Shown here piece after piece: positions 58,294 to 64,000 of a DNA stretch of 64,000 nucleotides (position 1 is its first letter; each line of letters opens with the position of its first letter). Source of the stretch: a bacterium (GTDB lineage: Bacteria; Actinomycetota; Acidimicrobiia; Spongiisociales; ZC4RG35); the NCBI GenBank assembly GCA_028823995.1, contig JAPPFD010000018.1, forward strand, positions 1-64,000, written 5' to 3'. The position numbers and the translations under genes were made by a program. The notes under the pieces were generated by a model. It was not told the origin of the DNA and did no database searches. It saw nothing but the letters and a program-made list of their open reading frames with translations.

Positions 58294-59049
58294 CTACTCG
58301 CCCAGGGACTTCAGGTGGTCGAAGATGGCGTCAGCGCTGGGGTCGGCGATCCGGCTGGTGATACGGCCGTCGTCCAGGAACACCACCTCGTCGGCGAAGG
58401 CAGCCACCAGCGGGTCGTGGGTGACCATCACCACGGTCTGGTCGATCTCGTCCACGGCGCTCCTGATGAACCCGAGGAGTTCGTCGGAGGCCCGCGAGTC
58501 GAGGTTGCCGGTCGGCTCATCGGCACAGACGATGATGGGACGCGACATCAAGGCCCGGGCCACCGCCACCCGCTGCTGCTGGCCGCCGGAGAGTTGGCTG
58601 GGACGATGGTTGAGGCGGTCGCCCAGTCCCAGTGTCTCCACTATCTGGCGGAACCACTCACGCTCTACGTCCTCCCGAGCGATGGAGAGAGGCAACAGGA
58701 TGTTTTCTTCGGCGTTGAGGGTGGGGATCAGGTTGAAGGTCTGGAAGACGAATCCCACCTTCTCTCTCCGCAGGAGGGTGAGCGCCCGGTCCTTGAGGGT
58801 GGAGAGAGCCGTGCCGTCGATGAACACTTCCCCTTCTTCGAGGGTGTCGAGGCCGGCCAGGGTGTGGAGCAGGGTGGACTTACCCGATCCGGAGGGTCCC
58901 ATGATGGCCGTGAAACGGCCCCGCTCGATGCTGAGGGAGACCCCCCTGAGGGCGCGGACCGCGGTCTCACCCTCCCCGTAGATCTTGACGCCGTCCACCA
59001 TCCGGACCGCCGGGTGATCGGATGGAGAGGTGGAGTTAGATGATGACAT
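58294..59049 (-). CDS. ABC transporter ATP-binding protein (LolD/MacB type)
   Basis: A 251-residue ATPase with Walker A GPSGSGKST, Q-loop FQTFNLIPTL, signature LSGGQQQRVAVARAL, Walker B IIVCADEPT and H-loop VTHD. It drives the neighbouring FtsX-type permease. ATG 59049 gives MSSSNSTSPSDHPAVRM; the ribosome site is weak. The 193-base region upstream carries the two 22-base repeats, which may include its control site. Confidence 0.92.
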   Translation of the reverse strand: MSSSNSTSPSDHPAVRMVDGVKIYGEGETAVRALRGVSLSIERGRFTAIMGPSGSGKSTLLHTLAGLDTLEEGEVFIDGTALSTLKDRALTLLRREKVGFVFQTFNLIPTLNAEENILLPLSIAREDVEREWFRQIVETLGLGDRLNHRPSQLSGGQQQRVAVARALMSRPIIVCADEPTGNLDSRASDELLGFIRSAVDEIDQTVVMVTHDPLVAAFADEVVFLDDGRITSRIADPSADAIFDHLKSLGE

Positions 59050-59164
59050 GTTCAGGATTCTTGCCGGATCCGGTCGGTTTCGGTAATCGGCCACGACCCT
59101 TATCTGGCCGTTCAAGCGTGGCTGCGTTGCTCATGCCCTAACCATGGGGCCGCCCCGGTGCCCT

Positions 59165-59214
59165 GTCAATGGGGTATAACCCTGGTTTCCATGGGGTATC
59201 ACCCTGATTGACCC
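59165..59214. repeat. Two 22-base palindrome-bearing repeats
   Basis: Two tandem units, each beginning ATGGGGTAT and ending near CCTG.TT, and each containing the palindrome GGGT-ATN-ACCC. They lie between the GntR gene and the ABC transporter genes, 3' of the first and 5' of the second. The same unit is found in three degenerate copies at 2952-3017. A binding site for the GntR protein or an interspersed repeat are both possible. Confidence 0.6.
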
Positions 59215-59242
59215 CCGAAGGAGGGTCGGAAGGGGCGGGCAC

Positions 59243-59923
59243 CTATCCGGTGATAGGGTCCCTCCGGTGATGGGAAAGGACCTCGACCAGGTGGTCGCCC
59301 ACCGACATGACGTGGTGGGTGATCAACTCATAGAGCTTTTGCTTGTCGCCCGAGAAGAAGGCCGACATGATCGACTCGTGTTCCTGATAACCCCGGATCG
59401 CCCAATCCGGCGCCTCTTTCACGAAGTCGTCGGGAACGAAAGCGGTCACCCGCTTGAGGGCGGTGATGATCGGGTTGGAGTGCGACATGCGGTTGAGTTG
59501 ACGGTGGAACCTTCCGTTCAGTTGGGCGCTGAGAGCCAAGTCTCCTTCCCGGACCGCCTCTCCCATCTCCTCGTGGATGCTCTGCAGACGCTTTCGTTCC
59601 TCGGGGGCGCCCCGTGTTATGGCTCGCACCGCCGCCAGGGCATGGAGGTGGGCGTTTACTTCGAAGGCGTCGAGGATGTCCTCGTGAGTGATGTCGGCCA
59701 CCACCGCGTCGCGGTTGTTGGGACGGGTGGCCAGACCGTCCATCACCAGCATGTTGATGGCGTCCCTGACCGGCATCCGGCTGGTGCCGAACCGGTCGCA
59801 GAGATCCTGTTGCGTCAGGGGGTCACCAGGGGACAGGTGGCCGAAAAGGATCTGTCGGCGCACCTCTTGGGATATCTGAAGGCCGAGGGGAGTTCTTCTC
59901 AGTACGGTCTGTCCGGATGCCAT
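59243..59923 (-). CDS. GntR family transcriptional regulator (FCD class)
   Basis: A 226-residue regulator. The N-terminal winged helix-turn-helix (about residues 10-75; LTQQDLCDRFGTSRMPVRDAINML) is followed by an all-helical FCD ligand domain with the metal-type His in FHRQLNRM. FCD members bind organic acids and usually control catabolic or transport genes. No catabolic operon adjoins; it lies upstream of the ABC transporter pair and the 22-base repeats on the same strand. The effector is unknown. Confidence 0.88.
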   Translation of the reverse strand: MASGQTVLRRTPLGLQISQEVRRQILFGHLSPGDPLTQQDLCDRFGTSRMPVRDAINMLVMDGLATRPNNRDAVVADITHEDILDAFEVNAHLHALAAVRAITRGAPEERKRLQSIHEEMGEAVREGDLALSAQLNGRFHRQLNRMSHSNPIITALKRVTAFVPDDFVKEAPDWAIRGYQEHESIMSAFFSGDKQKLYELITHHVMSVGDHLVEVLSHHRRDPITG

Positions 59924-60006
59924 AAAACGCGCTCTGAGATTATACCGACCGGGTCGCCACCCTGAGAGAGAAGACCCGCTCGTGTCGACCGGTGGCGCCG
60001 GTTGAA

Positions 60007-60882
60007 TTACACCTCGGGCGGCGGCTCGTAGCGCGCGGAGACCGCCACGCCATCGACCACGCTGATCACCCAGATCGAGCCCTTCCGGCAGTGGTAGATG
60101 GAGTCCTGCAGTTCCATCCCGCCTTCGGCCAGCCGGAAGATGGTCGAGGGGATCACGTCTCCGTGGCTGGAGAGGGCCGCGTTCCCCCGGGAGAGCTCAT
60201 CCAACAGCTCCAGGGTCTTTCCCCCGCCTTCCCCTTCGGTCAGCGCCGGATGCCCTTCTACCGGGATGCCGAGGATCTCCGAGAGGGGTTCGAGGGTCTG
60301 CATGCACCGGACGTAGGGGCTCGAAACCAATCTCTCGATACCCTCTCCGGCCAATCGCTCGGCCAGGGCATGGGACTGACGCCAGCCCTTCGGGGTGAGG
60401 GGCCGGATGTGGTCGGGGTCGGTCCAGCGCTGGCGGCTTCCCGCCGCGGCGTGGCGCACGAAGAACAGGGTCCGGGTGGCGCTCAGGGTCGGATAGTCAG
60501 CGTCTTCCACAAGCCTTCGATCAAAAGCATAGGTGAGAAGACGGGTGTCCGAAGCCGGGATCCAGCGGATCTCGTCCACTTCACTGCCGGGTCGGAACCC
60601 GGTGTCCGACCGGGGAGTCATGGCGTAGTAGTCGACCTGTTTCCATCCGCCCATAGCGGGATATTCATGCCGGCCGACCGGGGCGATCACACCGCACCGG
60701 TAGCCGGTCTCCTCCCACACCTCCCGGACAGCCGCTGCCCGGGAAGTCTCTCCCGGATCGTTCTTCCCCTTGGGAAGCGACCAGTCGTCATAGCGGGGAC
60801 GGTGAACCACCAGCACCTCGGGCTGGCCGGTGGAGGAGAAGCGGAACACCAGGCCGCCGCCCGCCATGATGACTTCGTTCAT
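60007..60882 (-). CDS. NUDIX hydrolase fused to a histidine phosphatase (MutT1-like)
   Basis: A 291-residue two-domain protein. The N-terminal NUDIX box spans GKNDPGE to REVWEETG (about residues 39-61). The C-terminal domain is a phosphoglycerate-mutase-like phosphatase with FFVRHAA near residue 141 and ALSSHGDVIP. This is the architecture of mycobacterial MutT1, which cleans up oxidised nucleotides such as 8-oxo-dGTP and diadenosine polyphosphates. Start ATG 60882 overlaps the LOG gene stop. Confidence 0.9.
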   Translation of the reverse strand: MNEVIMAGGGLVFRFSSTGQPEVLVVHRPRYDDWSLPKGKNDPGETSRAAAVREVWEETGYRCGVIAPVGRHEYPAMGGWKQVDYYAMTPRSDTGFRPGSEVDEIRWIPASDTRLLTYAFDRRLVEDADYPTLSATRTLFFVRHAAAGSRQRWTDPDHIRPLTPKGWRQSHALAERLAGEGIERLVSSPYVRCMQTLEPLSEILGIPVEGHPALTEGEGGGKTLELLDELSRGNAALSSHGDVIPSTIFRLAEGGMELQDSIYHCRKGSIWVISVVDGVAVSARYEPPPEV

Positions 60883-61430
60883 CGAGGGTGTGGGAGCCCG
60901 AGGCGCTCCAGCACGACGCGGGCTGCCTCCGCGGCGGTGGGAACGCAGGTCATCGCCTCGGGATCGACGCCGAACTCGGCCACCATCAGGTCGGCCAGTC
61001 TCCGGAAGTTCTCCCCGACCGCCACGTGGGGCTTGCGTTGGTCCGGAGGGGCCAGCAGGGCTTCTCTCCAAGCCTCGCTGAACTCCACGATGGTGCCGAT
61101 GCTGCCGGGGAGGGTGACGGTGGCCGAGGCCATTCCCAGCAGGTATCGGTCCCGTTCGTAGATGTCGTGGGCGGGGATCTCGGTGCGCACGAACCGGTTG
61201 GGTCCCGCCCGGTGCGGGAACACGTTGGGCGCGGTTATCCCGATCACCTCGCCGCCCCCGGACGCGGCGCCTTCCGAGACCGCCTCCATAGTCCCGCCGT
61301 AGCCGCCGGTAGCCACCCTGGCGCCCGCCTCGGCCAGGATCCGCCCCAGGTGGCGAGCCGCCCGCCAGTCGGCCTGTTCGGGGGTGATGGCCGAGGAGCC
61401 GAAGACCGAGATGACCGGTGATTCGTCCAT
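60879..61430 (-). CDS. LOG family / TIGR00725-type protein
   Basis: A 183-residue Rossmann-like protein of the lysine-decarboxylase-like (LOG) family. Motifs are TGGYGGTMEAV and LPGSIGTIVE; the latter differs from the canonical PGGxGTxxE by a Gly to Ser change. Some members free cytokinin bases from their nucleotides, others have no known role, and the changed motif makes the activity uncertain. Start is ATG 61430, one base into the E1 stop (GTG 61433 is an alternative). It is coupled to the NUDIX-phosphatase gene. Confidence 0.82.
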   Translation of the reverse strand: MDESPVISVFGSSAITPEQADWRAARHLGRILAEAGARVATGGYGGTMEAVSEGAASGGGEVIGITAPNVFPHRAGPNRFVRTEIPAHDIYERDRYLLGMASATVTLPGSIGTIVEFSEAWREALLAPPDQRKPHVAVGENFRRLADLMVAEFGVDPEAMTCVPTAAEAARVVLERLGLPHPR

Positions 61431-63508
61431 CACTCGGCCAGAGAGCGCATGATGCCGGCGGTCACGTCCTCAGTTCCCAGGACCCCGTAGGACTCGTATG
61501 CGTAAGGAGGCAGGGGAGCGTCGAATCCGGTGACCCGCACCACCGGAGCGGCCAGGTCGTAGATGGCCTCCTCGGCGACCGTGGCGGAGATCTCGGCCGC
61601 CATGCCGGCGGTGTGAGGCGGTTCCTGCACCACCACCAGCCGTCCGGTGCGGGAGACCGAGGAGAGCACTGCTTCGGTGTCCCACGGATAGAGGGTGCGG
61701 AGGTCGATCACTTCCACCGAGACCTCCGACTCCAACTCCTCGGCGGCCCTGAGCGCCACGGGGACCATCCCCCCGTAGGTGACGACAGTCACGTCGCGGC
61801 CCGCCCTCCGGGTGGCTGCCCGGCCGATGGGGATGGTGTAGTAGCCGCTGGGCACCGACTCTCGGCCTGCCCGGTACAGGACCTTGGGCTCGGCGAATAT
61901 CACGGGGTCGGGCGAGTCGATGGCCGCGGCCAGGAGGCCCTTGGCGTCGGTGGGGGTGGAGGGGCAGATGACAACCAGCCCCGGGAGGTGGCAGAACAGG
62001 GCCTCGGGGCTTTCGTTGTGGAATTCATGGGCGTTGATGCCCGCTCCGTTGGGAAAGCGCACCACGATCGGCAGGTCGAGACCTCCCTGGGTGCGGTAGC
62101 GCATCCGGGAGAGGTGGGTGGCGATCTGCTCGAAGCAGTTGTACACGAAGCCGTCGAACTGGATCTCCACGATCGGCCGGGCCCCGGCGATGGCCATCCC
62201 GATGGCGGTGCCCACGATTCCCGTCTCGCACAGCGGTGTGTCTATCACCCGCTCGGCGCCGTACTTGACCTGCAGGTCCTCGGTGATCCGGAACACCCCG
62301 CCCGCTCGCCCGACGTCCTCTCCCAGAATGATCGCCTCCGGATGGCGTTCCATCGCCTCCCCCAGGGCGGCGTTGAGCGCCTGGGCCATGTTCCAGCTCT
62401 CCGAGGGCTCGGGGTCGGGAGGGGTTTCCTCGCCGATCCTCCACAGCTGGGTTGTTAGGTCGACGGGTCCTGTGTCCCGGGCGTCCTGTGAGGACCGGAA
62501 CTGTTCGGCAAGTGATTCAGGGATGCGCTCGTACACCTGGGTGATCGTCTTCGACCGCGGGGGAGGCGGTCTTCCCTCAATGTCCGCCATCGCCTCGTCG
62601 ATGGCCGCTTCGATTTCCACCACGGCGTCTTTCTCGATCTGATCGTCCCAGATGCCGCGGTTCTCCAGGTGGGCACGCATGCGGATCAGGGGATCCAGGG
62701 TCCTCCAGGAGCGCTCCTCCTCCGCGGACCGGTAGCGGCCGGGGTCGTCGGCCGTGGCGTGGGGACCGAAGCGATAACACACCGCTTCGATCAAGGTGGG
62801 GCCCCCGCCATCCCTGGCCTTTCGGGCGGCTTCCGCCACCGCGCTGTGGACTGCGAGCGCGTCCATCCCGTCCACCCGGATCCCCTCGAATCCGTAGGCT
62901 ACGGCCTTCTGTGAGAGGGTCTCCGATCCGGTCTGGGAGGAGACCGGCATGGAGATGGCGTACTGGTTGTTGGAACAGACGAAGACCACCGGCAGATTCC
63001 AGACACTGGCGAAGTTCATGCCGGAATGGAAGTCGGAGGCGGAGGTTGCCCCATCCCCGAAGAAGGCGACGGTCACGCCCGTGTCGCCGCTTAGGACTCC
63101 GTAGTAGGCACGGCCCACCGCATGGGGGAGTTGGGTGGAGATGGGAATGGTGTAGAGACCGATCCGGTGGCTGCGGGCATCCCAGTTCGCATAGCCGTGG
63201 CCCCGGTACAACTCCAGGAGCGCTTTGAGGGGGAGCCCCCGACCGAGCACCGCCGAGTGCTCCCGGTAGGAGGGAAAGATCCAGTCCTCGGGGGCGAGCG
63301 CCAGCGCCGATCCGACTGAAACCGCTTCCTGGCCTTCCATGGGAGCGAAGGTGCCCATCCGCCCCTGACGCTGGAGGGCCATCATCCTCCGGTCCAGGGT
63401 CCGCCCCGCCGCCATTTCCGAATAGATGCGCGTCAGCAACTCGGGCGAGTAGCGCTGGGCGACCTCAGGCAGGGCGACAGCTCCGTCGGGTTGAAGAACC
63501 TGGTACAT
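61430..63508 (-). CDS. Fused alpha/beta 2-oxoacid dehydrogenase E1
   Basis: A 692-residue thiamine diphosphate enzyme that decarboxylates pyruvate or branched-chain 2-oxo acids. The alpha half (about residues 1-330) holds the TPP motif from FFGDGATSASD to FVCSNN; the beta half (about residues 370-690) starts MAQALNAALGEAM and has ILGEDVGRAGGVF and NGAGINAHEFHNESPEA. Usually these are separate chains; here one polypeptide joins them through a Pro/Glu-rich linker. ATG 63508 is chosen as the normal E1-alpha start. No E2 or E3 gene adjoins within the window. Confidence 0.9.
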   Translation of the reverse strand: MYQVLQPDGAVALPEVAQRYSPELLTRIYSEMAAGRTLDRRMMALQRQGRMGTFAPMEGQEAVSVGSALALAPEDWIFPSYREHSAVLGRGLPLKALLELYRGHGYANWDARSHRIGLYTIPISTQLPHAVGRAYYGVLSGDTGVTVAFFGDGATSASDFHSGMNFASVWNLPVVFVCSNNQYAISMPVSSQTGSETLSQKAVAYGFEGIRVDGMDALAVHSAVAEAARKARDGGGPTLIEAVCYRFGPHATADDPGRYRSAEEERSWRTLDPLIRMRAHLENRGIWDDQIEKDAVVEIEAAIDEAMADIEGRPPPPRSKTITQVYERIPESLAEQFRSSQDARDTGPVDLTTQLWRIGEETPPDPEPSESWNMAQALNAALGEAMERHPEAIILGEDVGRAGGVFRITEDLQVKYGAERVIDTPLCETGIVGTAIGMAIAGARPIVEIQFDGFVYNCFEQIATHLSRMRYRTQGGLDLPIVVRFPNGAGINAHEFHNESPEALFCHLPGLVVICPSTPTDAKGLLAAAIDSPDPVIFAEPKVLYRAGRESVPSGYYTIPIGRAATRRAGRDVTVVTYGGMVPVALRAAEELESEVSVEVIDLRTLYPWDTEAVLSSVSRTGRLVVVQEPPHTAGMAAEISATVAEEAIYDLAAPVVRVTGFDAPLPPYAYESYGVLGTEDVTAGIMRSLAE

Positions 63509-63631
63509 AGTGTCGGCTATGACCCATTTTACGGAGTCGGGGTTACAAAGGATTCGCGGGGGAAACACGGGGAGGTGGAACCGGGGGTCCAGCAGATTAA
63601 CACCCCTCTCATGGTGCTATTGTGGGCTGGC

Positions 63632-64000
63632 GTGTCCGGACTGTTGTCGTTTCATGCTCACCCAGACGACGAGGTGATGTCCACCGGCGGAGCCTTGATC
63701 AGGTACGCCAAGGCCGGGGAGCAGGTGGTGGTGGTGACCGCCACCGACGGCGCCGAGGGGGAGGTGCACAACTACTCCAATCCCGAGGAGATCGCTCCCC
63801 GGCTGGCGGAGGTTAGAGCCGAGGAGTTGGCGGAATCCCTCGCCATCATGGGGGTTAAGCACCATGCCTTCTTGGGTTACCGCGACTCGGGCATGATGGG
63901 ATGGGAGGGCAACTCCCACCCCGACAGTTTCTGGCAGGCCGATTTCATGGAGGCCGTCGGCCGGATGGTGCGGTTGATCCGCCGTTACCAGCCGGAGGTG
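63632..64000 (+). CDS. PIG-L family deacetylase (5' part, cut by window end)
   Basis: The first 123 residues of a zinc-dependent deacetylase. The metal motif AHPDDEVMSTGGAL begins at residue 9, and the LGYRDSGMMG segment is like that of MshB and Mca, which act on GlcNAc-inositol and on mycothiol conjugates in actinobacteria. GTG 63632 gives the usual short start; ATG 63611 is possible. The end of the gene is outside the window. A mycothiol role is inferred from family, not shown. Confidence 0.82.
   Translation, partial: MSGLLSFHAHPDDEVMSTGGALIRYAKAGEQVVVVTATDGAEGEVHNYSNPEEIAPRLAEVRAEELAESLAIMGVKHHAFLGYRDSGMMGWEGNSHPDSFWQADFMEAVGRMVRLIRRYQPEV

Overview
The window is GC-rich (about 65 %, estimated by eye), dense and operonic, with many 4-base stop/start overlaps. 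Several features point to an actinomycete (Actinomycetota), perhaps a deep lineage such as Acidimicrobiia: a perfect TCGAAC-N4-GTTCGA SOS box, the phosphatase/DUF3090/SCO1664 trio, an ImuB-DnaE2 mutasome, a MutT1-type NUDIX-phosphatase fusion and a mycothiol-type PIG-L deacetylase. The class is inference; no rRNA or tRNA gene was seen.

Layout. 0-3.5 kb: SDR, cupin, C45 peptidase, then a 0.6 kb gene-poor stretch with a 22-base repeat and a possible structured RNA. 3.5-7 kb: nif3, zinc-ribbon coiled-coil protein, RNase HI, a membrane hydrolase and a lipoprotein, translationally coupled. 7-9.6 kb: the trio on the minus strand and a divergent hydratase. 9.6-12.2 kb: HPr and two DMT transporters. 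12.3-19.9 kb: a minus-strand mannitol-type PTS operon (IIC, IIB, IIA, mannitol-1-phosphate dehydrogenase, a small unknown, an inositol-monophosphatase-like protein, a SAF-domain dehydrogenase, enzyme I, acylphosphatase). 20-26 kb: membrane protein, CxxC protein, class V aminotransferase, an AT-richer nuclease-like gene, a D-threonine-aldolase-like protein with an acyl-CoA synthetase. 25.9-30.3 kb: four tandem DMT paralogues. 30.5-32.4 kb: VOC protein and cytochrome P450.

32.5-43.8 kb is the most interesting part. A TRAP transporter, whose binding protein is two near-identical DctP domains in one lipoprotein, leads into AtuA-like, DUF4387, a UGSC-family protein with an in-frame UGA and a SECIS-like hairpin (a predicted selenoprotein), the UGSC partner protein, an acyl-CoA dehydrogenase, an SDR and a beta-keto acid cleavage enzyme. 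A thiolase faces it. Together they look like an uncharacterised catabolic route from an imported organic acid to CoA thioesters.

44-48.4 kb: a uracil-catabolism (URC) cluster of GTP-cyclohydrolase-II-like URC1, DUF1688/URC4 and uracil phosphoribosyltransferase, with a divergent uracil permease. 48.4-53.4 kb: a zinc-ribbon protein and the SOS-controlled dnaE2-imuB pair. 53.5-55.7 kb: FhuF-like reductase and a DUF4143 ATPase behind an AT-rich spacer. 55.7-59.9 kb: an ABC exporter pair and a GntR regulator. 60-64 kb: NUDIX-phosphatase fusion, LOG-family protein, a fused alpha/beta 2-oxoacid dehydrogenase E1, and the start of a PIG-L deacetylase cut by the window end.
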